A stretch of DNA of 64,000 nt from an uncultured Nitrospira sp. Its GTDB lineage: Bacteria > Nitrospirota > Nitrospiria > Nitrospirales > UBA8639. Of the stretch, positions 1 through 8,663 are shown in pieces. The translations under genes were made by a program, and so were the position numbers. Within the stretch, counting starts at the first letter, position 1. Every line of letters begins with the position of its first letter. The notes beneath the pieces were generated by a model. That model was not told where the DNA came from. It saw nothing but the letters and a program-made list of their open reading frames with translations, and searched no databases. The stretch is taken from the NCBI GenBank assembly GCA_902500695.1, contig CABVRQ010000011.1, positions 10,904 through 74,903 of the forward strand, read 5' to 3'.

Positions 1-2
1 CC

Positions 3-1118
3 AGTGTGACCATGGCGGCGATTGTGGTCGGGCTGGCCATTATGGTTGGGGTGGGCATCATGATTCAAAGTTTCCGGCATACGGTAAACATCTGGATTGA
101 GCAAACGATGCTGGCGGATATTATTGTGGCTCCGGTGTCCTGGCTAGGGGACCAAGATGGCGAGAACGAAAAGCCTGGTCTGCCATTGGCTCTGGTCAAG
201 ATGGTGATGATGGTCCCAGGTGTCGAGGCGGTTGATCCATATCGAGAAACGGTGGGGGAGGTTTCAGGACAGACGGTGTCCCTTGTCGCACGCGACTTGC
301 GCCTTCATGCTGGGCGCAGCCGATATCTATTTGTGAAAGGCGATTCCACTAGGATTTTACAAGAAACGATCGAAGGTGAAGGTGTGATTGTGTCTGAAGT
401 GTTAGCCGGGCGGCTGGGGCTGGCGGTAGGAAGCCAAGTAGATTTAAAAACACCTTCAGGAATCCAGTCACTTCCCGTGAAGGGCATTTTTTATGATTAT
501 GCCACCGATGGGGGAAAAGTAGTCATGGACGACCAACTCTTTCGTCGGCATTGGGGAGAAACCGACGCGACCGTCTTTGCGGTGTATCTCAAGGCCGGTC
601 AGGCGCTCCCGGTTGTGCGACGTGAGATTGAACAGGTGTTAAAAAATAACATCCCTATCGTCACGATCAGTAATGGAGAACTGAAGACCGAGATTCTTGA
701 AATTTTTGACCGGACGTTTCGCGTCACCTATGTGTTGGAGTTGATTGCCCTGAGCGTGGCGGTGCTGGGGATTATCAATACGCTCATGACCGCCATTACG
801 GAACGCCGGCGAGAGCTGGCCACGTTGCGGGCGTTAGGCGTGAGTCGCCCGCAAATTCAAAGGCTGATCTTCTGGGAATCCTGTTATGTGGCCGGATTGG
901 GTGCCAGCCTAGGAATTCTTGTGGGATTGGCGCTGTCGGTATTGTTGATCAACGTGATCAACAAGCAATCATTTGGATGGACCATCCAGTTCACTCTACC
1001 ATTGGAAACGTTGGGGATGGCTGTGCTTGTGGCTTTGTTGGCCGCGTTTCTAGGCGGGTGGGGGCCCGCCAGATGGGCCAGCCGGCAGTCGATCGCCGAT
1101 GATTTGCGGTATGAATGA
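3..1118 (+). CDS. FtsX-type ABC transporter permease, 3' portion (5' end outside window)
   Basis: This is the C-terminal part of an inner-membrane permease of the FtsX/MacB/LolC superfamily, whose members work with an ATPase partner in lipid, lipoprotein or export functions. The reading frame is open to the left edge. The visible start-like GTG at 6 lies inside a membrane segment, so the gene is cut by the window rather than starting here. Seen: one hydrophobic helix at the very start, a soluble extracytoplasmic domain of about 200 residues, then three helices near residues 236-260, 288-312 and 333-355. After the first of these comes the coupling loop ERRRELATLRALGVSRPQI, which is typical of the family. 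The gene converges with bioB, 50 bp away. The upstream ATPase and true length cannot be seen, so no specific substrate is assigned. Confidence 0.85.
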   Translation, partial: SVTMAAIVVGLAIMVGVGIMIQSFRHTVNIWIEQTMLADIIVAPVSWLGDQDGENEKPGLPLALVKMVMMVPGVEAVDPYRETVGEVSGQTVSLVARDLRLHAGRSRYLFVKGDSTRILQETIEGEGVIVSEVLAGRLGLAVGSQVDLKTPSGIQSLPVKGIFYDYATDGGKVVMDDQLFRRHWGETDATVFAVYLKAGQALPVVRREIEQVLKNNIPIVTISNGELKTEILEIFDRTFRVTYVLELIALSVAVLGIINTLMTAITERRRELATLRALGVSRPQIQRLIFWESCYVAGLGASLGILVGLALSVLLINVINKQSFGWTIQFTLPLETLGMAVLVALLAAFLGGWGPARWASRQSIADDLRYE

Positions 1119-1168
1119 AATATGTGAAGAGAATGCTAAAAAAGTCTTAAGACAATGTGACAAGCAAT

Positions 1169-2185
1169 TCAGCGTGAACAGGTTTCGGCCTTTGCCGTTT
1201 CGAATCCTTCGTATTTTACTTCCACCGTAAAGCCCAGGTCTTCGATCATATCCCAGACTTCTTGGTGTGCAAGGCCCGGTGTCGTTAAGTAGCCATCGAC
1301 GAAGAGTGAATCCGCCACGTAGAGCGCTAAGGGTTGGAGGGAGCGGAGATTTTTTTCGCGTCCTCCTGCCGCCCGGATTTCCGTTTTGGGGTGGAAGAAC
1401 CGGAAGAGACAAAGAATTTTTAAGCAGCGCGAAGGTGTGAGATTTTTCATTTCGTCAAAGGGTGTCCCTTCGACCGGGTACAACATATTTAAGGGGATAG
1501 AATCGGGTTGGACGTCCTGTAACGCCAGGGCCAGATCCACCAGATCTTCATTCCCTTCGCCCATTCCGACAATACCGCCGCTGCAGAGTTCCAATCCGGC
1601 TGCGCGGGCATGTTTCAGTGTGTCGATTCGATCTTGATAGGTGTGGGTGGTGCAAATAGAGGGGTGATAGGCTTCACTGGTGTTGAGATTATGGTTGATC
1701 CGATCAACCCCCGCCTCTTTTAGCTGGCTGGCTTGCTCGCTATTTAATAAGCCTAGTGAACAACATATTTGAATGGGCAGCTCTTCTTTGATCTGTTTGA
1801 CGGCGCTGGTGATGTGTGTGAGTTCTGATTTTAACGGGGAGCGGCCGCTGATCACGATGCAATACCGCTGCGCTTTGGCTTGTGCGGCGCGTCTGGCACC
1901 TTCCAGCATTTTTTCCGGAGAAAGAAGGGAATACCGCTCGATGGGGGCGGTGGAAATGGTTGATTGGGAGCAATAGTGACAATCTTCCTGGCAGGCTCCG
2001 CTTTTGGCATTGAGCAACATTTGCAGGCGGACGGTTTTGCCAAAATATCGAGACCGAATCCTATAGGCCGCATTCACAAGATCAAGCAGCTCGTCCTGCG
2101 GGGTGTCCAGAATGGCCAAACCTTCCTGTCGACTTGGGATGGTTCCCTCCAGCACTCGGTCTGCCAAATTTTGGTATGAGCTCAT
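1169..2185 (-). CDS. bioB: Biotin synthase
   Basis: Radical SAM enzyme that inserts sulfur into dethiobiotin, the last step of biotin synthesis. The 338-residue length is normal. The radical SAM cluster motif CxxxCxxC is at residues 65-72 (GACQEDCHYCSQS). The later cysteines expected for the second Fe-S cluster are present in RYCIVISGR, QICCSLGLL and LELCSGG, and the conserved Arg is present in EIRAAGGRE. The start ATG at 2185 gives a standard N-terminus. It is the last gene of the minus-strand run from rplU, with a 76-bp gap to rsfS, so it may be co-transcribed or have its own promoter. No other bio genes are in the window. Confidence 0.96.
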   Translation of the reverse strand: MSSYQNLADRVLEGTIPSRQEGLAILDTPQDELLDLVNAAYRIRSRYFGKTVRLQMLLNAKSGACQEDCHYCSQSTISTAPIERYSLLSPEKMLEGARRAAQAKAQRYCIVISGRSPLKSELTHITSAVKQIKEELPIQICCSLGLLNSEQASQLKEAGVDRINHNLNTSEAYHPSICTTHTYQDRIDTLKHARAAGLELCSGGIVGMGEGNEDLVDLALALQDVQPDSIPLNMLYPVEGTPFDEMKNLTPSRCLKILCLFRFFHPKTEIRAAGGREKNLRSLQPLALYVADSLFVDGYLTTPGLAHQEVWDMIEDLGFTVEVKYEGFETAKAETCSR

Positions 2186-2261
2186 GGGTTATTCTCCCTT
2201 ACGTTTTCTTAATATTTTCGATGACTAACCTGCGGATCAAAAAGAAAATGTTCTATATAAC

Positions 2262-2699
2262 TTAGGAAAGCCTGGCGACTCTGGCTGGTGCTTTTGGCGC
2301 TCGTGCCACCTGCGGAAAGGGTGTGCGGCTTTCAGGAATAGAAATCTGTGGAGCGTCTGCCCACATACTTTCTAGCGCATAATATTTCCGGATGTCTGAT
2401 TTGAATATATGGACGATGATGTCTCCATAGTCGAGTAATATCCAATTGGCCGTTTCTTTTCCCTCGATCTCTGGGCTTATTTCATAGCGTGTGGACATGA
2501 CTTTTTCAATGAACGAGGTAATCCCTCGTACTTGAGGTACTGAATCGCCAGATGCAAAGACGAAATAGTCTGCTATTGACGTCATTGCTCCCACATCAAG
2601 CACCAACACCTCTCCGGCTTGCTTTTCTTGAGCCGCCTGAGCGATGAAGACCGCTTGTTCGAGGGTAGGAGATGGTTTCGGGTGGGTTAGTCGGGCCAT
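2262..2699 (-). CDS. rsfS: Ribosomal silencing factor RsfS (YbeB/Iojap family)
   Basis: Small cytoplasmic protein that binds ribosomal protein L14 and blocks subunit joining under poor growth. The core runs from TLEQAVFIAQAAQEKQA through VLDVGAMTSIADYFVFASG to NWILLDYGDIIVHIF, the Iojap-family signature. I place the start at the ATG at 2699 (MARLTHPKP), giving 145 residues. The reading frame is open further upstream inside nadD, but that extension is not family-like. The start overlaps the 3' end of nadD by 13 bp, indicating translational coupling. The C-terminal 30 residues are rich in Pro, Ala and Arg and are longer than usual for the family. Confidence 0.93.
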   Translation of the reverse strand: MARLTHPKPSPTLEQAVFIAQAAQEKQAGEVLVLDVGAMTSIADYFVFASGDSVPQVRGITSFIEKVMSTRYEISPEIEGKETANWILLDYGDIIVHIFKSDIRKYYALESMWADAPQISIPESRTPFPQVARAPKAPARVARLS

Positions 2700-3358
2700 T
2701 GGTACAATCGTTGGTGAATTATATAGGACTCCACGGTGGGCGGCAACCAATGGCTTACGGAAGAACCAAGGGCCAGGTGCTCTCGAATCGTCGAGGCTGA
2801 TATCTCGCACGGCGGTATGGATAGGAGATAAATGGTCTTACCGGAAGGAAGAAGGATGTCCAGACGCGTCGTGTCCTGTTGGTCAAGGCTTTGAAATGCT
2901 TGAGGCTTTGTCGCAGGAAGGAACGGCAGGGCTTGAAGTTGTGTGAAGGCAACCCCTGGTCTTGAGCAGACAATAAAATGACAGAGGGTGAGCAAATGGT
3001 CCACGTTCCTCCAACTACAAAAATCGAGAAAAGCATCCAGCCCCACAATAAACCCCAATTCCGTTCCTTCGGGGCATTCATTTTTGAAATGTGTGACCGT
3101 GTCGACACTGTAGGACACCGCCGATGATTGGATTTCGTGATCGGATACCGTGCAGTAGGGAAACGGGGCAATCGCCTGCTTCACCATTTCTAACCGATTG
3201 TGGGCTGGAGCAAGTGAGGCTGATGGTTTGTGTGGAGGATCTCCTGTCGGGACGAAAATAATCCGATCAAGGTGGATCCTGTTGTAGACATACTGGGCAA
3301 TATGCAAATGCCCATTATGAATGGGATTGAATGAGCCGCCTAAGAGGCCGATAAACAT
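2687..3358 (-). CDS. nadD: Nicotinate-nucleotide adenylyltransferase
   Basis: Transfers AMP from ATP to nicotinate mononucleotide to form deamido-NAD, a core step of NAD synthesis. It is a nucleotidyltransferase-fold protein of 223 residues. The N-terminal signature GGSFNPIHNGH is at residues 7-17, and the second nucleotide-binding motif ISASTIREHL is near the C-terminus. The position between proB and rsfS is the common bacterial arrangement. Its 3' end overlaps rsfS by 13 bp. A gap of 95 bp separates it from proB and contains a short sequence resembling one end of the dispersed repeat found elsewhere in this window. Confidence 0.95.
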   Translation of the reverse strand: MFIGLLGGSFNPIHNGHLHIAQYVYNRIHLDRIIFVPTGDPPHKPSASLAPAHNRLEMVKQAIAPFPYCTVSDHEIQSSAVSYSVDTVTHFKNECPEGTELGFIVGLDAFLDFCSWRNVDHLLTLCHFIVCSRPGVAFTQLQALPFLPATKPQAFQSLDQQDTTRLDILLPSGKTIYLLSIPPCEISASTIREHLALGSSVSHWLPPTVESYIIHQRLYQWPD

Positions 3359-3453
3359 CAGTCTAGAATTTTCTCATGTGGAGAGTGTTGAAAAAGGCCA
3401 TCTATATCTATTATGCCAAGGGAGGATTGTGCGATAGCCGAGAGTCATGTCGC

Positions 3454-4590
3454 TTATGAAGCCTGCGGCTCAGTCAGGACCAGATTGTCCCGGTGAATGA
3501 CTTCCTCATACTCCAATGTGCCCAGGAGTTGCCTGATGTCTGACGTTTTTCTTCCCTTGATGCGGTGGAGGGTTTCAGCAGAATAATTTGTGAGTCCCTG
3601 CGCGAAGGCCATTCCCTCCCTGGTAGCGCATGTAATGGGGTCTCCTGTCAGAAAGATGCCTGTGATGTCCAGAATACCTGATGGCAATAAACTTTTTCCT
3701 CGAAGGGTGAGTGCGGCCACGGCGCCTTCGTCCAAGCGGAGCTCACCTTTTGGTCGAAGTGTATAGGCAATCCACTGCTTTCGACTGGTCAGGGGTGATT
3801 GGTCTGACGCAAAAAATGTTCCTCCGGGCTTTCCGTTCAGGACCTCTCCTAAGGCATTGGGAGTTTCTCCATTTAATAAGAGGGTAGGGACCCCAAACCG
3901 TCCTGCCTGCTTGGCGGCTCTGATCTTGGTGACCATGCCTCCACGGCTGGCTTGTGTTCGAGAAGATCCCGCAAGGTCTTCAATGTCTTTGGTGACATTG
4001 GCAACCAGAGGGATTAATTCAGCGGAAGGATTGAGGTGAGGATCCTGGCTATAGAGTCCATCGACATCTGATAAAATCACCAGCAGATCTGCGTCAACTA
4101 AATGGGCCACTTCTCCAGCGAGGGTATCGTTGTCACCAAATCTGATTTCATCGATCGCCACGGTGTCATTTTCATTGATAATCGGAATGACCCCTAGCTG
4201 AATAAGGGTATTTAAGGTATGGCGCGCATTCAAAAATCGTCGACGGTCGGATAAATCCTGGTGAGTTAAGAGGATCTGGGCAATCTTGTTTTTCGTGTCC
4301 TCAAACGCCATCTCGTAGGCTCGCATGAGGCGGCTTTGTCCGACTGCAGCAGCGGCTTGCTGAAGGGGTAATTCAGTGGGATAAGAAGAAATGGCGAGGT
4401 GTGCGATGCCGGCAACGATGGCCCCGGAGGAAACCACGACAATTTGTCGATTCTGAGCCTGCAGTGTGCCCAATTCCTGGGCTAAACGGTTAATACGGTC
4501 GAGACGTAAACCGCCCTGCGAAGAAGCCACCAGGCTGCTTCCCACTTTGACGACGATCCTCTTGCACGCCGCTAGCACTTGCTCGCGCAT
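3454..4590 (-). CDS. proB: Glutamate 5-kinase
   Basis: Phosphorylates glutamate to glutamyl-5-phosphate, the first step of proline synthesis. The amino-acid kinase domain (about residues 1-260) opens with RIVVKVGSSLV and contains GDNDTLAGEVAHLVDADLL and LSDVDGLY. A C-terminal PUA domain (about 280-370) completes the long form of the enzyme. I chose the ATG at 4590 (MREQVLAACKRIVVKVG), giving 378 residues. The frame is open another 36 codons upstream, but those lie inside obgE and do not look like ProB. The start overlaps the obgE stop by 19 bp. No proA is visible in the window. Confidence 0.95.
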   Translation of the reverse strand: MREQVLAACKRIVVKVGSSLVASSQGGLRLDRINRLAQELGTLQAQNRQIVVVSSGAIVAGIAHLAISSYPTELPLQQAAAAVGQSRLMRAYEMAFEDTKNKIAQILLTHQDLSDRRRFLNARHTLNTLIQLGVIPIINENDTVAIDEIRFGDNDTLAGEVAHLVDADLLVILSDVDGLYSQDPHLNPSAELIPLVANVTKDIEDLAGSSRTQASRGGMVTKIRAAKQAGRFGVPTLLLNGETPNALGEVLNGKPGGTFFASDQSPLTSRKQWIAYTLRPKGELRLDEGAVAALTLRGKSLLPSGILDITGIFLTGDPITCATREGMAFAQGLTNYSAETLHRIKGRKTSDIRQLLGTLEYEEVIHRDNLVLTEPQAS

Positions 4591-5591
4591 GAAGTCTTTG
4601 CTTCCAGAACGGCTTTCCCTAAATAGGTCACGAGTGATGGGAGGCCTTCCCTGGTCACGGCCGAAATGGGAAAGAATGGATAGTGGTGTGTAGCGCAATA
4701 CTCCCGAAGGGCTTCCAAGTGCTGGCCGTTTCCCTGTGAATCCAATTTTGTGGCCACGATGGCAAACGGCCGTTCAAGGAGTTCGGGATCAAAGGCCTGG
4801 AGTTCTCGTTGTAACGTTTCAACGATCACAATGGGATCCTCTGAAATCCATTCGGTGATATCGACCAGATATAACAAAAAAGCGGTTCGCTGGATATGTC
4901 GCAGGAATTTAACTCCTAACCCTTTCCCTTCATGAGCGCCTTCGATCAATCCTGGAATATCGGCTACGACAAATGACGAATGTTCCATCCATTCCACCAC
5001 TCCCAAATGAGGGCGAAGAGTCGTGAATGGATAACTGGCAATTTCTGGATGGGCAGAAGAAATCGCTGAAATTAAAGTGGATTTGCCAGCGTTAGGAAAG
5101 CCTACCAGGCCGACATCGGCTAACAGTTTTAATTCCAGATTCACCCATCGCTCTTCGCCGGGGGTCCCTGGTTCAAATTGACGGGGCGCTCGATTTGTTG
5201 ACGTGGCAAAACGCGCATTGCCCTTTCCGCCTTTGCCTCCTTTGGCCACAATGGCGGTTTGTCCTTCCGCAATAAGGTCGGCGATGATGTCGCCGTCCTC
5301 GGTTTTCACGAGAGTCCCGACAGGAAGGGCAATTACGATATCGGAGCCATTGGCTCCGTGGCAGTTAGTCTTGAGACCTCTGACGCCGGACGTGGCCTCG
5401 TAGTGTTTTTGATATCGCAGGTCGAGCAGGGTTGAGACTCTATTGGAGGCCACAAACACCACGTCTCCTCCATCACCACCGTCGCCACCATTGGGACCAC
5501 CAAATTCAGCAAATTTTTCTCGTCGAAAGCTACAGTGTCCGGTGCCACCGTCACCAGCTTTGATGAATATCCGTGCTTGATCAATAAACAT
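4572..5591 (-). CDS. obgE: GTPase ObgE/CgtA
   Basis: Essential ribosome-associated GTPase acting in 50S maturation and stress control. The Gly-rich Obg fold covers roughly residues 1-158 (many GGDGGDGG-type turns). The G domain follows, with P-loop GFPNAGKST, G3 DIPGLIEGAHEGKGLG and G4 in the variant form TKLD instead of NKxD. Length is 339 residues. There is little or no C-terminal OCT domain, as in many short Obg proteins. It follows rpmA in the classical rplU-rpmA-obgE order and overlaps proB by 19 bp. Confidence 0.96.
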   Translation of the reverse strand: MFIDQARIFIKAGDGGTGHCSFRREKFAEFGGPNGGDGGDGGDVVFVASNRVSTLLDLRYQKHYEATSGVRGLKTNCHGANGSDIVIALPVGTLVKTEDGDIIADLIAEGQTAIVAKGGKGGKGNARFATSTNRAPRQFEPGTPGEERWVNLELKLLADVGLVGFPNAGKSTLISAISSAHPEIASYPFTTLRPHLGVVEWMEHSSFVVADIPGLIEGAHEGKGLGVKFLRHIQRTAFLLYLVDITEWISEDPIVIVETLQRELQAFDPELLERPFAIVATKLDSQGNGQHLEALREYCATHHYPFFPISAVTREGLPSLVTYLGKAVLEAKTSCASKC

Positions 5592-5671
5592 ACTGATCCT
5601 TAAATCCTAGCGGACTTACAAGGGACAAATGAAGGAGATGAATTGAAAAAAGCAGGAAATGGGAAGGGAAG

Positions 5672-5926
5672 CTAGACGGGAGGATAGACGCTCACCTTGC
5701 GGCGGGCGATTCCTCCTTCAAACTTAACGATCCCGTCTACTTTGGCAAAGAGTGTGTAGTCGCTTCCAAGTCCGACATTTGTCCCAGGAAAGAATTTCGT
5801 TCCGCGTTGACGAACGATGATACTTCCGCCGCTCACCTTTTCGCCGGCATAGGCTTTGACGCCTAAATATTGTGGGTTGCTATCGCGACCGTTGCGGGAT
5901 GATCCGCCGCCTTTTTTATGTGCCAT
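5672..5926 (-). CDS. rpmA: 50S ribosomal protein L27
   Basis: Large-subunit protein near the peptidyl-transferase centre. The 84-residue sequence begins [16 protein letters not shown], contains [20 protein letters not shown] and continues with [17 protein letters not shown], all hallmarks of L27. The N-terminus begins directly with the mature AHKKGGG form, with no Firmicute-type cleaved extension. It lies 34 bp downstream of rplU and 80 bp upstream of obgE. Confidence 0.98.
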   Translation of the reverse strand: MAHKKGGGSSRNGRDSNPQYLGVKAYAGEKVSGGSIIVRQRGTKFFPGTNVGLGSDYTLFAKVDGIVKFEGGIARRKVSVYPPV

Positions 5927-5960
5927 GAGTCAAACCTCCAAATAATTTCAAAGACCAATG

Positions 5961-6278
5961 TTAAGCAGATGCCACAATTTCAGTGATTCGAACCTGCGTG
6001 AACCCCTGACGATGGCCCTTGGTCCGTCGATAGTTTTTACGTCGTTTCTTTTTGAAAATGGTAATGGACCGGGTTCGCGCATGTCGGATAATCTCCCCTT
6101 TGACCACGGCATCTGTAATCATGGGAGAGCCGACAATAGGCGCCTGGTCCGTTTGGACAAATCGTACTGAGTCAAATTGAATGATAGACCCGACATCGCC
6201 TTCAAGGGACTCGACTTGTAGGATACCGTTCGGTTCCGCCCGGTATTGTTTTCCACCTGTTTCGATAATTGCATACAT
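5961..6278 (-). CDS. rplU: 50S ribosomal protein L21
   Basis: Large-subunit protein binding 23S rRNA. The sequence MYAIIETGGKQYRAEPN at the start, then KKRRKNYRRTKGHRQGFTQVRI near the C-terminus (given here in part), is diagnostic. I use the ATG at 6278 (105 residues). It is preceded on the minus strand by AAGGAG at about 6289-6294, a good Shine-Dalgarno site. The frame is open eight codons further but without support. It is the first gene of the rplU-rpmA-obgE-proB-nadD-rsfS run and is divergent from ilvE. Confidence 0.97.
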   Translation of the reverse strand: MYAIIETGGKQYRAEPNGILQVESLEGDVGSIIQFDSVRFVQTDQAPIVGSPMITDAVVKGEIIRHARTRSITIFKKKRRKNYRRTKGHRQGFTQVRITEIVASA

Positions 6279-6318
6279 AGTGTTTAGCTCCTTAACAAAC
6301 ACGCATTTTGCCAGTATG

Positions 6319-6348
6319 TTTACATTTATGTCAAGATTTTAGTATATC
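6319..6348 (+). promoter_or_regulatory. Possible sigma70-type promoter for ilvE
   Basis: TTTACA at 6319-6324 and TATATC at 6343-6348 are separated by 18 bp in the rplU-ilvE divergent gap. The -10 element is only a partial match (4 of 6). A transcript from here would have a leader of roughly 90 bases before the ATG at 6447. Weak, sequence-only call. Confidence 0.3.
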
Positions 6349-6446
6349 ATCACGCGTTCTTGGTGTCTGACAAAAATAAATCCGTGATGCCCTTGGTTAC
6401 CACGCCTTGTTTTTTTCAGCCTTATGTCAATCGGAGAAGTATTTCT

Positions 6447-7361
6447 ATGGTGACTGTGTCAAAAAAAATCTGGATGGATGGAGCTCTTGTCGACTGGGAT
6501 GAGGCCTCGGTTCATGTTCTGACTCATTCTCTCCATTATGGTCTCGCGGCATTTGAGGGGATCCGTTGTTATGAGGGCGAGGCCGGATCAAACATCTTTC
6601 GGTTAGAGGAGCATGTCGACCGGCTGTTTGAATCTGCCCATATCACCATGATGCCCATGCCTTTTACCAAAAAAGAAGTGTCGGACGCTATTGTTGAGAC
6701 GGTTCGAGTCAATCAATTAGCCTCGTGTTACATCCGTCCCATCGCGTATGTGGGGTATGGCGCGATGGGAGTGTACCCTGGTGACAACCCGATTCGTTTG
6801 GCTATTGCGGCTTGGCCATGGGGTTCGTATTTAGGGGAGGATGCTCTGGCGGAAGGAATCAGGGCAAAAATCTCATCCTTCACCCGGCACCATGTGAATG
6901 TATCCATGACTCGGGCAAAAATATCCGGATATTACGTCAATTCGATCTTAGCCAAATGGGAGGCAAAGAAGTCTGGATATGCCGAATGTATCCTCCTTGA
7001 TCCTGATGGTTATGTTGCTGAGGGGACAGGAGAAAACGTGTTTATTGTGAAAAAGGGGGTCTTAAAAACGACTCCCTTGACCTCTATTCTTGACGGGATT
7101 ACCAGGAATTCGATTCTTGAATTGGCGAGAGCAAAAAAAATCCCGGTGATTGAGGAACGCTTTACTCGTGATGCGATGTACGTGGCAGACGAAATATTTC
7201 TTACCGGAACAGCTGCCGAAGTGACACCGGTTCGCGAATTGGATGATCGAAAAATCGGCGAAGGTAAGCCAGGACCTCTCACAAAATCCCTGCAAGATGA
7301 TTTCTTTAGGATTGTGCGTGGCGAAGATGCGGCTTATGCCAATTGGCTGACTCCTATTTAG
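6447..7361 (+). CDS. ilvE: Branched-chain amino acid aminotransferase
   Basis: PLP enzyme (fold-type IV) interconverting Leu/Ile/Val and their 2-oxo acids. It shows KIWMDGALVDWDEASVHVLTHSLHYG at the N-terminus (partly quoted), then GIRCYEG. The PLP Lys lies in ARAKISGYYVNS, and GTGENVF follows; all are typical. Length is 304 residues from the ATG at 6447, which has GGAGAAG at 6433-6439. The frame opens 29 codons earlier at 6360, but that stretch has no family similarity. It is transcribed divergently from rplU and converges with secG. D-amino-acid aminotransferase is the main alternative, but the length and motifs favour IlvE. Confidence 0.94.
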   Translation: MVTVSKKIWMDGALVDWDEASVHVLTHSLHYGLAAFEGIRCYEGEAGSNIFRLEEHVDRLFESAHITMMPMPFTKKEVSDAIVETVRVNQLASCYIRPIAYVGYGAMGVYPGDNPIRLAIAAWPWGSYLGEDALAEGIRAKISSFTRHHVNVSMTRAKISGYYVNSILAKWEAKKSGYAECILLDPDGYVAEGTGENVFIVKKGVLKTTPLTSILDGITRNSILELARAKKIPVIEERFTRDAMYVADEIFLTGTAAEVTPVRELDDRKIGEGKPGPLTKSLQDDFFRIVRGEDAAYANWLTPI

Positions 7362-7380
7362 GAGCTGAAATTCTGACAGG

Positions 7381-7401
7381 TGGCCCCATGATTCTGGGCC
7401 A
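7381..7401. terminator. Hairpin between convergent ilvE and secG
   Basis: TGGCCC (7381-7386) pairs with GGGCCA (7396-7401) around a 9-base loop, just after the ilvE stop. There is no clear T tract, so it is only a possible terminator between the two converging genes. Confidence 0.3.
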
Positions 7402-7455
7402 TTCCACCAGTTGTCCTGCGGTCAAACTAGTTGCCGACTCAGCAATTGAAATAGT

Positions 7456-7827
7456 TTATGGAGTAGTCGGGTCGGCAGTCGTCTCTGGCGCTGGTTCAGT
7501 TGCGTTGGTTTCCGTTGAAGGAGTTGCCGCGGGTGTCGATGGAGAAGGCGATTCATGATGGGAGGTTGGGTGAAGATCGATCACCGTGGACGAAGTATTG
7601 GCCTGTTTAGAAAGTAGAGCCAGGCTGAGGGATGTCAGCATAAATACAATAGCGGCTCCCACGGTGATTTTACTCAGAAACGTACCGGGGCCGCGGCTTC
7701 CAAACACCGTTTGAGAAGACCCTCCAAACGATGCACCGATCTCAGCGCCTTTTCCTGCTTGGAGCAAGATGGCGGCAATCATGAGAAAACAGACTATGAT
7801 ATGAAGAATGACAGTCAGAGTATACAT
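7456..7827 (-). CDS. secG: Preprotein translocase subunit SecG
   Basis: Small inner-membrane subunit of the SecYEG translocon. Two transmembrane helices are seen (about residues 3-23 and 53-72) around the SecG loop QAGKGAEIGASFGGSSQTVFGSRG (partly quoted). The C-terminal 50 residues are an extension of low complexity, rich in Pro, Thr, Ser and Ala, and are probably disordered; the family core is about 75 residues. It lies 31 bp downstream of tpiA, and the tpiA-secG adjacency is common in bacteria. Confidence 0.95.
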   Translation of the reverse strand: MYTLTVILHIIVCFLMIAAILLQAGKGAEIGASFGGSSQTVFGSRGPGTFLSKITVGAAIVFMLTSLSLALLSKQANTSSTVIDLHPTSHHESPSPSTPAATPSTETNATEPAPETTADPTTP

Positions 7828-7858
7828 AATGTGTGCGTGTTTATTGCCGTGTTTATGG

Positions 7859-8617
7859 TTAATTGTAAGCAGCTAATTCGGCTATCTTAACAAAGGATTC
7901 GGAATTCAAACAAGCTTTTCCCACGAGAGCCCCATTTATTTGTGGAGATTGAAAGAGACTTTTGGCATTGTCTTTGGTCACGCTCCCCCCGTAAATGATT
8001 CTGGTTTGATCAGGTTTGATGTCCCATTGCGTGGCGAGAAAGGATCGGATGTGGCTATGAACCTCGGCCGCCTGGTCGACGGTAGCCGCCTGGCCGGTTC
8101 CAATCGCCCAGACAGGTTCATAGGCGATGGTGATCTCTGTAAAATTTTTCGATTCGAGACCTTCAAGTCCTGTTTGTAGTTGATGCTGAATGACTGCCTG
8201 CGTTTTATTTGATTGGCGCTCATCCAGACGTTCCCCGACACACAAAATTGGTAACACGGCATGGTGGAGGGCGGCGTGGACTTTTTTATTAATATCCTGG
8301 TCGGTTTCTCCGAAAATATGCCGTCGTTCGGAATGTCCAATAATGACATAGTGACAGCCGACGTCCCGTAACATGGGTGGCGAAATTTCTCCGGTAAAGG
8401 CACCTTCGTCACTGGCACAGGTATTTTGAGCGGCCAATTTGATGGGTGTGGAGGCCAGCAGGCGTGAGACCGCTGGTAAGGACACGAATGATGGGGCGAT
8501 GGCCAACTCTACTGAGACCTGTGGTTGATAAATCTTCAGTATATCCTTCACCAGGGACTCGGCCTGGGAAATGGTCTTGTGCATTTTCCAATTGCCGACA
8601 ATAAGGCGATGCAACAT
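7859..8617 (-). CDS. tpiA: Triosephosphate isomerase
   Basis: TIM-barrel enzyme interconverting dihydroxyacetone phosphate and glyceraldehyde 3-phosphate. The catalytic Lys is in GNWKMHK near the N-terminus, the catalytic His in VIIGHSERR, and the catalytic Glu in AYEPVWAIGTG. The phosphate-binding GGSV follows. Length of 252 residues is standard. It is the third gene of the gap-pgk-tpiA-secG cluster, 46 bp after pgk. Confidence 0.97.
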   Translation of the reverse strand: MLHRLIVGNWKMHKTISQAESLVKDILKIYQPQVSVELAIAPSFVSLPAVSRLLASTPIKLAAQNTCASDEGAFTGEISPPMLRDVGCHYVIIGHSERRHIFGETDQDINKKVHAALHHAVLPILCVGERLDERQSNKTQAVIQHQLQTGLEGLESKNFTEITIAYEPVWAIGTGQAATVDQAAEVHSHIRSFLATQWDIKPDQTRIIYGGSVTKDNAKSLFQSPQINGALVGKACLNSESFVKIAELAAYN

Positions 8618-8663
8618 GAGAACCTCTTAACTTTTGGAAGTAAAAAAAGCGGGGTCGTTGGGA